The notes under the pieces are model-generated. The model had not been told where the DNA came from, did not search any database, and saw nothing but the letters and a program-made list of their open reading frames with translations. 55,515 bases of DNA from the NCBI RefSeq assembly GCF_003287355.1, contig NZ_QMIM01000005.1, positions 1 to 55,515 of the forward strand, given 5' to 3'. The position numbers and the translations under genes were made by a program. This document shows, piece by piece, positions 7,474 to 15,246 of the stretch. Within the stretch, counting starts at the first letter, position 1. Every line of letters starts with the position of its first letter. The stretch comes from Halorubrum sp. 48-1-W (GTDB lineage Archaea > Halobacteriota > Halobacteria > Halobacteriales > Haloferacaceae).

Positions 7474-7779
7474 CTACTCCGACCAGTTCCACGAGACGGG
7501 AGTCATCTCTTCGACCTCCCGTTTGAATCGGTCATAAAGCGCCAACATTCCCGGAAATCGGATGAGTTCGACCTCATCCCGAGTGTGGCGCTCGTGGCCT
7601 TTCGTCCGTTCGTGGGCGTTATCGTAGCGGAGGACTGTGTCGCCGCCAACTTCCCCGAGGTGTAGGCCGTAGTCCCACCCGCTCGGGTACGTCTCGGCCT
7701 CCGTTCGTCGGATGGTCACGTCGACGACATAGCCGTCTTCGACGTTCTTCCAGTCTTCGATGGTGATGTAGGACGCCAT
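7474..7779 (-). CDS. TumE-family toxin (DUF6516)
   Basis: 101 residues. The family core is visible: a strand-rich N-terminus (VDVTIRRTEAETYPSGWDYGL), then LRYDNAHERTKGHERHTRDE with the conserved Tyr-Asp-Asn and two His residues, and a helix RFPGMLALYDRF. TumE-family proteins are small toxins paired with HTH antitoxins; the molecular target is not settled. The start is preceded on its strand by an AT-rich segment (7795-7815) that can hold the promoter. Together with the HTH gene 22 bases downstream it makes a complete pair. Confidence 0.72.
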   Translation of the reverse strand: MASYITIEDWKNVEDGYVVDVTIRRTEAETYPSGWDYGLHLGEVGGDTVLRYDNAHERTKGHERHTRDEVELIRFPGMLALYDRFKREVEEMTPVSWNWSE

Positions 7780-8039
7780 CCACCAACCTATGTTATCATC
7801 TCCATAGCAATAAAGTTACGCAGATTAACAGAGAAAGCCTCGTGCCTTTGGCGCGGGGCCGAATCCGACGGAACCCTTCACGACACGGCGTTCGATGTTC
7901 CGGCTGGATGTTCCACGCCGGAATCCACCCTTCCAAATGAATTCGTCTACATGGCAAAACGAGTCGTCACGGGCACCTACACTGCTCCCATTCGGAACCA
8001 GTCCCGGGTGTTTGACGACCTCGAGCCGACCGTCCCCCC

Positions 8040-8486
8040 CTACTCCACCGGAACCCGAAGGTCCGCCACCCGCCGGGCGCGGTAGAAGCGCACGTACCGC
8101 GTGACCAACCGCCAGCCGACGACCGCGAGGCCCGCCCCCGCGGCGTTGGTGAGGACGTCGTCGTAGGTCGCGTAGCGGGCCGACAGCGTCGACTGGAGCA
8201 GTTCCATTCCGGCCCCGTAGACAGCGACCGCACCGAAGACGAGTAAGAGGACCTGCCAGTCCGGCCGTGGGCTGTCGTGGAGGGTGTACGCGAGCACCCC
8301 AGCGAGCCCGGCGTACGCGAGCAGGTGGAGCCATGTGGAGTAGCCGAGCAGTCCGAAGGGTCCGGTACGGAACGTGCCGCTGCCCGGCGCGGGCACGACC
8401 GAGTACCACAGGATGACGAGCGCGACGAGCGCGACCGCGACCCAGCGGACGCCCCGCGGGATCAACGGCAGCCGGATCCGAGCCAT
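8040..8486 (-). CDS. VanZ-like membrane protein
   Basis: 148 residues with four hydrophobic segments, separated by RTGPFGLLGYSTWLHLLAYAG and MELLQSTLSARYATYDDVLTNAAGAGLAV. The latter is the VanZ motif (E-x-x-Q, then R-x-x-x-x-x-D-x-x-x-N). VanZ proteins are small membrane proteins of poorly defined function; in archaea they often sit near envelope genes. The start at MARIRLPLIPRG (8486) was chosen because upstream sequence in the frame is low-complexity. It is divergent from the AglB-like gene with 172 bases between, so the two may share a regulatory region. Confidence 0.75.
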   Translation of the reverse strand: MARIRLPLIPRGVRWVAVALVALVILWYSVVPAPGSGTFRTGPFGLLGYSTWLHLLAYAGLAGVLAYTLHDSPRPDWQVLLLVFGAVAVYGAGMELLQSTLSARYATYDDVLTNAAGAGLAVVGWRLVTRYVRFYRARRVADLRVPVE

Positions 8487-8658
8487 GTGCGCCCGGTGGC
8501 GGAGGGGCGGAGTAAAACACCCGGTCTTCGGGCGAGGGGCGGGCGAGGGACGGGCGAGGACGGACGAGCGGGCGCCCGTCGACGGGCTGGCGACGGTGGT
8601 GGAAACTGCCCCGTCGACAACGGAGGCTTTTACCCGGTCGCCCGCACACGGGCAGGTA

Positions 8659-11142
8659 ATGGCGGACCCGCACGCTGCGACGCGGGAGCTCCTCGCGGAG
8701 CGACCGGCGGTCGAGGCGGCGCTCGAATCGGTCCTCGCAGTGGACGGGTCGGGCCCGTGGGCGTTCGACGACGTCGACGTCGACTCCGGCACCTTCGGCG
8801 AGCTGGTCTCGCGGGGGATCGTCGAGCACGTGGACGACGACGCGGGCGACTACCGCGTCGCGGACCCCGCGGCCGTCCGGGCTGTACTCGACGGGGAGGC
8901 GTACGACGGATCCATCGGCGAGGACGCCGAAGGGTCCAGAGACGGGATCGGATCACGGATCCGGCTTGCCCTCACCGATCGAGCGAACTCGGTTCGTCCG
9001 ACCTTCGTGGCGCCCCTGCTCGCCTCGCTCGTCGTGTTGGTGGCGTTCCGGCTCGTCACCTATCGCTCCGTGTTCCGTGAGGGGATGGTGACGCTTCCCG
9101 GAAACGACCCCTATCACTACCGGCACCACGTCGATCGGCTGCTCGTTGCCGATCCGTCCCCGTTCGATCCCCGGGCGATCGCGGACGTGTTGGGTGGCCG
9201 GGCCACCGGCGATCCGCTCGTCTACACGCTCGGCTACTGGGTGACGCGACTCCTGGAGCCGGCAGCCGAGCAGTCCGGCGTCGCTATCGCGTTGTTACCG
9301 GTCGCGGCCGCGGTCGGCGTCGGCGTGCTCGTCGCCTGGATCGGGCTCGTCGTCGCGAACGACGAGCGCGTCGCCGTCCTGTCGGTGCTCGCCCTCGCGG
9401 CGACGCCCGCACACGCGCTCTATTCGGGGGTCGGCTTCTTCGACCACCACCCGTTCGATTACCTCTGGGTCACGGCGATGGCCGCGGCGTTGGTGTGGCT
9501 CGCCCGCGACGTCGAGCGGCGGACGGGCGATCCGGCGACTGAAAATCCGCTGCGGGGACACCTCTGGAACCCGTGGACGTGGCTCGTCGCTTCGGGGTTC
9601 GGCGTCGTCGTCGCAGCCTCGATGCTCACGTGGAACGGTGCTCCGCTCCTGTTGACGGGGGTGGCGACGTACGCCGTCTTCCGGTCCGGCTCGGACCTGC
9701 GGGCCGGTCAGTCGCCGGCGGGGGTTGCCCTTCCACTCGTCGGAGGGCTGGCGCTCGGGGGCGCGATCACCCACGTGATCCACTCGTCGTCCGGGTGGCT
9801 GGAGCCGGCGGTCGCGTACAGTCCCCTGTTGGTGGCCGGGGGTGCTCTCCTCGTCGCCGCGCTCGGTGAAGCCTGTCGTTTCCTCGGCGTCACTTCCCTT
9901 CGGGCGTATCTCGGGGGCGTTGGCCTCGGCGGGGCCGGGTTGTTCGTCGGCGCACGGGTGGTGACGCCGGACGTCCTCGGCCGGCTCGTGGACCGGTTCG
10001 CCACGATCGTCGGCGGTGCCCGAAGCGGGATCGCCGAGAGCCGATCGCTCCTGTCGGCCGACTACGGCGTGGTGTTCGGGAGCCTCGAGATGTTCGGCTG
10101 GTTCCTCGTGCTCGCGCTGCCGATCCTCGGCTGGATCAGTTGGCGGTGCGTACGGACACACGAGCCCCGGTGGCTCGTCCTCTCCGGGTTCGCGTGGCCG
10201 CTCCTCGGCGTGACGCTCTTCGAGATCAGGTTCGCCGGCGAGTTGTCGCCCTTCACCGCGGTGTTCGTCGCGGTCGGGACGCTGTGGCTCCTGTCGTGGA
10301 TCGACCTGGCTGCTCCCGTCTCTCCGATCGAGACGGCGTCCCGGTATCGGCTATCCCCGGATACCTTCCGACCGTCGTCGGAGACCGCCTACGTCGCAGG
10401 GATGTTGCTCTTCGTCGCGAGTCTCGGGATCCTGTTGGGCCCGACGGCGATGGACACGGTCGCCCAGACCGACGGGCAGGTCGAGGCGGTCGGCTGGATG
10501 GCCGAGGACGCGGCGACGAACGAGCCCGAGGAGTTCGTCGCGAGCCGGTGGGGCGAACAGCGGTTCTACAACTACCACGTCTTCGGGGAGAGCGACTCGT
10601 ATCGGACCGGTGTCCAGGACGACATCGAAGTCCTGTACGCCTCGTCGAGACCCGACGACGAGTACGATCGCTTCGATTCTGGCGTCGGCTACCTCGTGTT
10701 GGAGGAACTCGAGGACGTACCCGCCGAAGCCGGTCCCGAGGACGGATATACGCGGCTCGTCGAACGCTACGGAAGCGCGACGGCCGGCGCCGACGGCGTC
10801 GGACGCTACCGCCTGCGGTTCGTGTCCTCGGGCGGCGGCTACCTCGTCTTCACGCCGGTTCCCGGGGCGACGATCAACGGGACCGGGCCGGTCGACGAGC
10901 GGTTCAACGCGTCGACGGACGTGTCGGTCCCCGGCGCGTCGTTCACCTACAGCCGGCACGTCGACCCCACCGATAACGGGACGTACTCGGTCCGGGTCGC
11001 GCATCCGGGCACCTACGACGTCGGCGAGCGGGGTACCGTTACCGTCACCGAGGACGACATCCGGGGGGGGAACACGGTACGCGTCGGCGAAAACCGGTCC
11101 GACGTAGTCCCTGCTCCGGTCGTTTCGACGTACCGTCCCTGA
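8659..11142 (+). CDS. STT3/AglB-family membrane oligosaccharyltransferase, atypical
   Basis: 827 residues. Residues 1-80 form a soluble domain ending in a winged-helix-like stretch (FGELVSRGIVEHVDD). About 12-13 membrane spans follow from residue 117 to about 485, then an external C-terminal domain. Catalytic-loop features of STT3 are visible: GNDPYHYRHH (Asp150) in the first external loop and FFDHHPFDYLW (DHH at 262-264). The hallmark WWDYG is missing; the equivalent segment reads ASRWGEQRFYNYHVFGES, near residues 627-644. STT3 proteins transfer lipid-linked glycans to Asn in N-x-S/T sequons outside the cell. The neighbours supply a sugar-phosphate transferase and nucleotide-sugar enzymes. 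Likely an AglB paralogue with altered acceptor or donor use. The start is ATG 8659. Confidence 0.8.
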   Translation: MADPHAATRELLAERPAVEAALESVLAVDGSGPWAFDDVDVDSGTFGELVSRGIVEHVDDDAGDYRVADPAAVRAVLDGEAYDGSIGEDAEGSRDGIGSRIRLALTDRANSVRPTFVAPLLASLVVLVAFRLVTYRSVFREGMVTLPGNDPYHYRHHVDRLLVADPSPFDPRAIADVLGGRATGDPLVYTLGYWVTRLLEPAAEQSGVAIALLPVAAAVGVGVLVAWIGLVVANDERVAVLSVLALAATPAHALYSGVGFFDHHPFDYLWVTAMAAALVWLARDVERRTGDPATENPLRGHLWNPWTWLVASGFGVVVAASMLTWNGAPLLLTGVATYAVFRSGSDLRAGQSPAGVALPLVGGLALGGAITHVIHSSSGWLEPAVAYSPLLVAGGALLVAALGEACRFLGVTSLRAYLGGVGLGGAGLFVGARVVTPDVLGRLVDRFATIVGGARSGIAESRSLLSADYGVVFGSLEMFGWFLVLALPILGWISWRCVRTHEPRWLVLSGFAWPLLGVTLFEIRFAGELSPFTAVFVAVGTLWLLSWIDLAAPVSPIETASRYRLSPDTFRPSSETAYVAGMLLFVASLGILLGPTAMDTVAQTDGQVEAVGWMAEDAATNEPEEFVASRWGEQRFYNYHVFGESDSYRTGVQDDIEVLYASSRPDDEYDRFDSGVGYLVLEELEDVPAEAGPEDGYTRLVERYGSATAGADGVGRYRLRFVSSGGGYLVFTPVPGATINGTGPVDERFNASTDVSVPGASFTYSRHVDPTDNGTYSVRVAHPGTYDVGERGTVTVTEDDIRGGNTVRVGENRSDVVPAPVVSTYRP

Positions 11143-11170
11143 CGGCCACCTCTCGCCCGTCAGACGGGTG

Positions 11171-11180
11171 ATTTATATAC
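11171..11180 (+). promoter_or_regulatory. TATA box of the sugar-phosphate transferase gene
   Basis: ATTTATATAC is centred about 26 bases before ATG 11200/11203. It gives the gene its own leaderless promoter although the AglB-like gene ends only 57 bases upstream of 11200. Confidence 0.65.
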
Positions 11181-11199
11181 GCTGACCGACGTGTCTTCG

Positions 11200-12624
11200 A
11201 TGATGCTTACCGGGTGGCGCTATCGGGTCGCGAGCGTCGTCGGCGTCACGACGCTGGCGTCCCTCTCCGTGTACGTCGCGAACCTGCCCGTGTTCCAGAC
11301 CCTGCTGACGACGTACACGCCCGTCGTCAACCGACTCGATCCGGTCGTCTTGGACGACAGCGGTCTCGGATGGGCCGTCTTCATCTCCACGGTGATCGTC
11401 CTGGCGTCGTTCGTCCCGCTGTTCCGTCCGGAACCACGGCGCGTTCTCGATATCGTGTTCTCCGTCGAGAAACGCGTCGTCTTCGCCGTGTGCGCGATGG
11501 CGACGCTCGGTTACTTCGAGTGGTCACATCGGCTTCCGAGACAGACGGTGATCCTCATCACAGCGTTTCTTTCGATCACCCTCCCCGCACTGTTCGTGGC
11601 CATCTCGCGCGCTTCCTCGGTGGGGGGCGAGCGGTCGGTCGTCGTCGGCGACGATCCGGCAGGGATCGAACGCGTCGTCGAGGCGTACGACGGGCCGATG
11701 TTAGGATACGTCGCACCGCCGACCCCGTACCGGACCGGAGACCCCGACGAACGGGAACCGATCGGAGTCACCGACGGCGGACTCGCGACCTTCGAACACG
11801 GCTACGTGGGCGGGTTATCCAGGTTCGAAGACGTCGTCGAAGAACACAGCATCGATTCGGCGATCCTGGCGTTCGAGGAGGCCGACCGCGCGGAGTTCTT
11901 CGGCGCGTTACACACCTGTCACGAACACGGGATCGACGCCAAGACACACGTCGACCACGTCGACAGCCTCCTCGTCGATCCCACGAGCGGCGACGGACCG
12001 ATCGTCGACATCGACCTCGACCCGTGGGACCCGCAGGATCAGGTGATAAAACGGCTGTTCGACGTCGCGTTCGCCGGGACTGCCCTGCTCGTCCTCGCCC
12101 CCGTTATCCTCCTCATCTCGCTCGCGATCAAACTCGAAGGGAACGGGCCGATACTCTTCTCTCAGAACCGAACATACCGGTTTGGGGACGTTTTCACCGT
12201 CTACAAGTTCCGGACGCTGAAGCCGGAACCCGAAGGGGAGGTCGGAACCGCCTTCGACGACGACCGACGCACCCCGCTCGGTGACGTCCTCCGGGCGACC
12301 CATCTCGACGAGATCCCGCAACTGTGGTCGATCCTCGTCGGGGACATGAGCGTCGTCGGCCCTCGGCCCGCCCAGACCGACCTCGAGGACGACTTCGAGA
12401 ACGAAGCGGCGACCTGGAAGCGTCGGTGGTTCGTGAAACCCGGTCTCACGGGGCTCGCACAGGTCCATGACGCGACGAGCCAGGAACCGTCGCTGAAGAT
12501 CGACTACGACGTCGAGTACATCCGCAGACAATCGTTCACGTTCGACGTGAAGATCGTGTTACGCCAGCTCTGGCAGGTCGCCCGCGACGTGGCGTCACTC
12601 GGAGAAGACGACGAAAAAACGTAA
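11200..12624 (+). CDS. Polyprenyl-phosphate sugar phosphotransferase (bacterial-sugar-transferase family)
   Basis: 474 residues. The N-terminal half has four to five membrane spans (about residues 10-140) and then a Rossmann-like region with RSVVVGDDPAGIERV. The C-terminal catalytic domain, from about residue 285, has the family marks: KRLFDVAFAGTALLVLAPV, LFSQNRTYRFGDVFTVYKFRT, THLDEIPQLWSILVGDMSVVGPRP and KPGLTGLAQV. Such enzymes load the first sugar-1-phosphate on a polyprenyl phosphate carrier at the cytoplasmic face. It follows the STT3-like gene and precedes convergent nucleotide-sugar genes, so it probably starts the glycan that the STT3-like protein transfers. GTG 11191 is an alternative start; the TATA box favours 11200 or 11203. 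Confidence 0.87.
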   Translation: MMLTGWRYRVASVVGVTTLASLSVYVANLPVFQTLLTTYTPVVNRLDPVVLDDSGLGWAVFISTVIVLASFVPLFRPEPRRVLDIVFSVEKRVVFAVCAMATLGYFEWSHRLPRQTVILITAFLSITLPALFVAISRASSVGGERSVVVGDDPAGIERVVEAYDGPMLGYVAPPTPYRTGDPDEREPIGVTDGGLATFEHGYVGGLSRFEDVVEEHSIDSAILAFEEADRAEFFGALHTCHEHGIDAKTHVDHVDSLLVDPTSGDGPIVDIDLDPWDPQDQVIKRLFDVAFAGTALLVLAPVILLISLAIKLEGNGPILFSQNRTYRFGDVFTVYKFRTLKPEPEGEVGTAFDDDRRTPLGDVLRATHLDEIPQLWSILVGDMSVVGPRPAQTDLEDDFENEAATWKRRWFVKPGLTGLAQVHDATSQEPSLKIDYDVEYIRRQSFTFDVKIVLRQLWQVARDVASLGEDDEKT

Positions 12625-12704
12625 CCGTTCGAACCGGCTCGCCTCCCGGCGGTGGGACCTTTCACGTCTCGCGGTCCGTGGGTGGTTTCGCCGCAGTACG
12701 AGGG

Positions 12705-14030
12705 TCAGCGTGTCGGCGGCTTCTCGACCGCCGTGTCGACACGTTCTGCCGTCTCTCCGAGCGTCACCACGATCGCGGACGTGTCGTCCGGCATCGCGTT
12801 CTTCGCGTCGTACACGAACGAGGCGTGCTCGCCCAATCGGGCCAGATCGAACGCGTCGTGGTCCACGAGGAGGACGCCCGCGTCGGCCGCCTCGACCGTC
12901 TCGTCGCTCACCGATTCGGTAACCGGAACCCACAGCTCCTCCGGGTCGACGTGTGGGTCGACGAGCGTCACGTCGGCGTGTCGACGGAGCTCCTCGAACA
13001 CGTCTATCGCGGGCGAGTGTCGCGGATCGCCGACGTTCGGTTTGTACGCCGCGCCGAACGCGAGTATCGAGGCGTCCTCGAGGGGAACACCGCGAGCTTC
13101 GAGCGCGGTGGTCACCCCCTCGACGACCCGGCCGGGCATCCCTTCGTTCACCTCGTGGGCGTGCTCGATGAACGGGAGCTCCGTCCCGGCCTCGTTCGCA
13201 CGCCACGTCAGGAACTGTGGGTCGATCGGGATACAGTGACCGCCGACGCCGGGGCCGGGTTCGAACGCCTGGAACCCGAACGGTTTGGTCCCGGCCGCGT
13301 CGATCGCCTCCCACACGTCGGCATCGAGCCGTTCGGCGAGCGCGACGAGCTGGTTGACGAGCGCGATGTTCACCATCCGGTAGGTGTTCTCCAGGGTCTT
13401 CGAGAGCTCGGCCGTCTCCGTCGCGTCCACCGGGACCGTCTCGGTGATCGCCTCGAAGAGCGTCGTCGCCGCGTCCCGTGCGGTCGGATCGTCCGCACCG
13501 ACCACGAGCGGGATCTCCGCGATCTCGTGATCTCCCCCCGGATTGAGTCGCTCGGGGACCATCGCGAGGAGGGTCGACCCGGCGGGACGGTCGGCCGACA
13601 CGATCGGGGCGACCACGTCGCTCGTCGCCCCCGGGTAGACCGTACTGGAGACGACGACGAGCGTCTCGCGCTTTCCCGCCTGCTCGGCGACCGTCCTCGA
13701 AGCGGCCCTGACCGCGCCCATCGCCGGCTCGCCGTCGGCGACGCCCGTCGGAACCGCGATGACGTACGCGTCGCAGTCGGCGACGACGCTCGGAATCGCC
13801 TCCGGGGAGAACCCGGCGTCGAGTCCCGCCACGAGTTCGGCGTCGCTGACGTCGTCGACGTAGCTCGCCCCGTTCCGGAGGCGTCCGACCCGCTCCTCGT
13901 CGATGTCGAATCCGCGAACCTCGAAGCCCGCATCGACGAAGGCGAGGCTCAACGGAAGGCCGACGTATCCGAGGCCGATCACGCCGATCCTCGCGTCACG
14001 GTCCGCGAGGCGGTCCTCGACGCCGGTCAT
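12705..14030 (-). CDS. Nucleotide-sugar 6-dehydrogenase (UDP-ManNAc/UDP-glucose type)
   Basis: 441 residues. An N-terminal NAD-binding domain has RIGVIGLGYVGLPLSLAF (about residues 14-31). The catalytic cysteine is in GPGVGGHCIPIDP (about residue 262), and LENTYRMVNIALVNQL and GAAYKPNVGDPRHSPA complete the family pattern. The enzyme oxidises the C6 hydroxyl of a UDP-sugar to a uronate in two NAD-dependent steps. The GGHCIPIDP form is closest to WecC/AglM-type enzymes; the exact sugar is not decidable. It overlaps the upstream epimerase gene by 4 bases and is convergent to the sugar-phosphate transferase, so it fits a glycan-precursor operon. Confidence 0.88.
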   Translation of the reverse strand: MTGVEDRLADRDARIGVIGLGYVGLPLSLAFVDAGFEVRGFDIDEERVGRLRNGASYVDDVSDAELVAGLDAGFSPEAIPSVVADCDAYVIAVPTGVADGEPAMGAVRAASRTVAEQAGKRETLVVVSSTVYPGATSDVVAPIVSADRPAGSTLLAMVPERLNPGGDHEIAEIPLVVGADDPTARDAATTLFEAITETVPVDATETAELSKTLENTYRMVNIALVNQLVALAERLDADVWEAIDAAGTKPFGFQAFEPGPGVGGHCIPIDPQFLTWRANEAGTELPFIEHAHEVNEGMPGRVVEGVTTALEARGVPLEDASILAFGAAYKPNVGDPRHSPAIDVFEELRRHADVTLVDPHVDPEELWVPVTESVSDETVEAADAGVLLVDHDAFDLARLGEHASFVYDAKNAMPDDTSAIVVTLGETAERVDTAVEKPPTR

Positions 14031-15001
14031 CGCGCGGGCACCTCGTCGGTCCGCTCGTCGATCACGTCACGCAGGATCCGGTCGAGTTCGACCGTGGGTG
14101 TTCGCCCCAGTGCGTCGTGTAGTTTCGAGACGTCGGGTTCGCGTTCGTCGGGCTCCTCGAAGTCCTCGCTGTACGCCTCCGCGAAGGGGACGTGCGTGAT
14201 CCCGGAATCCGATCCCGTGAGTTCGATCACTCTGACTGCGAGGTCGTTGATCGAGGTCGGATCCGGCGTCCCGACGTTGAACACCTCGCCGTGAGCCTCG
14301 GGGGTCGTCAGTAGGTCGTGCGTGATCGAGACGGCCTCGGCGACGTGCGTGAAGCTTCGCGTTTGTGTCCCGTCCCCGTATACCGTGAGGTCGTTCCCGT
14401 CGAGCGCCTGCTCGACGAACGTGGGGATCACCATCCCGTATTGGCCCGTCTGTCGCGGACCGACGATGTTGAAGTAGCGCCCGACGACGACGGGGAGGTC
14501 CTCTTCGGCGTGATGTCCCAACGCGAGGAACTCGTCGGCGGCCTTTGCGGTCGCGTACCCCCACCGCGGGGCGGTGGTCGGCCCGTACACCCGGTCGTCG
14601 TCCTCCGCGAAGGGGACGGACTCGGACTTGCCGTACACCTCCGAGGACGAGGCGATGAACGTCGGGGTGGCGTCCGCCGTGGCCGCCTCGAGGACGTTCT
14701 CGGTCCCCTTGAGGTTCGTCCGTAGCGAGTCAAGCGGGTTCTCGACGATCGTCTTCACGCCGACCGCGGCCGCGAGGTGGTAGACGGAATCGGACTCGGC
14801 GACGAGGTCCGTGACGAGGGACCCGTCCCGAACGTCGCCGTGGACCGTCTCGACCCGATCGGTGTCGAGGTGGGCGAGGTTCGACGCGCTGCCGGTCGAG
14901 AAGTCGTCGAGGACGACGACCCGGTCGTCGGTCTCGGCGAGGAGGTGATCGACGAGATGCGAGCCGATGAATCCCGCCCCGCCGGTGATCAGAACTGACA
15001 T
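14027..15001 (-). CDS. NAD-dependent nucleotide-sugar epimerase (extended SDR)
   Basis: 324 residues. It starts with LITGGAGFIGSHLVDHLL (NAD-binding GxxGxxG), has HLAAAVGV, the Ser in IASSSEVYG, and the active-site YATAK (Y-x-x-x-K). RYFNIVGPRQ and GDGTQTRSFTHV are typical of UDP-glucose 4-epimerase and UDP-glucuronate decarboxylase relatives. It is the first gene of a two-gene operon with the 6-dehydrogenase (4-base overlap), so the pair probably makes a uronic acid or its epimer for surface glycans. The substrate cannot be fixed from sequence alone. Confidence 0.85.
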   Translation of the reverse strand: MSVLITGGAGFIGSHLVDHLLAETDDRVVVLDDFSTGSASNLAHLDTDRVETVHGDVRDGSLVTDLVAESDSVYHLAAAVGVKTIVENPLDSLRTNLKGTENVLEAATADATPTFIASSSEVYGKSESVPFAEDDDRVYGPTTAPRWGYATAKAADEFLALGHHAEEDLPVVVGRYFNIVGPRQTGQYGMVIPTFVEQALDGNDLTVYGDGTQTRSFTHVAEAVSITHDLLTTPEAHGEVFNVGTPDPTSINDLAVRVIELTGSDSGITHVPFAEAYSEDFEEPDEREPDVSKLHDALGRTPTVELDRILRDVIDERTDEVPAR

Positions 15002-15246
15002 CTACTGGAGTAGTATCCGGAGTAGCGGCATGTTAACTTTGTGTATTGGGTACCGCCCTAGCCAGCCGCACGGGTTCCGTCTCCGGGATCACGGATGAAC
15101 TCGCCGCCGACGTGGGTCGCCCGACAACGTTTTTCACCCGCTGGCGGAACCTACCCGTATACCTCGAAGCGATCGACATGGAACACACACGATACAACGA
15201 CGTGAGCCCGGAGGCGGGGGTTGCCCGCACTGCCGGGGTGGTATAG

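Noticed and set aside
8487-8658. GGGCGAGG-type short repeats in the VanZ/AglB-like gap
   Set aside because: Irregular GC-rich simple sequence without a clear unit.
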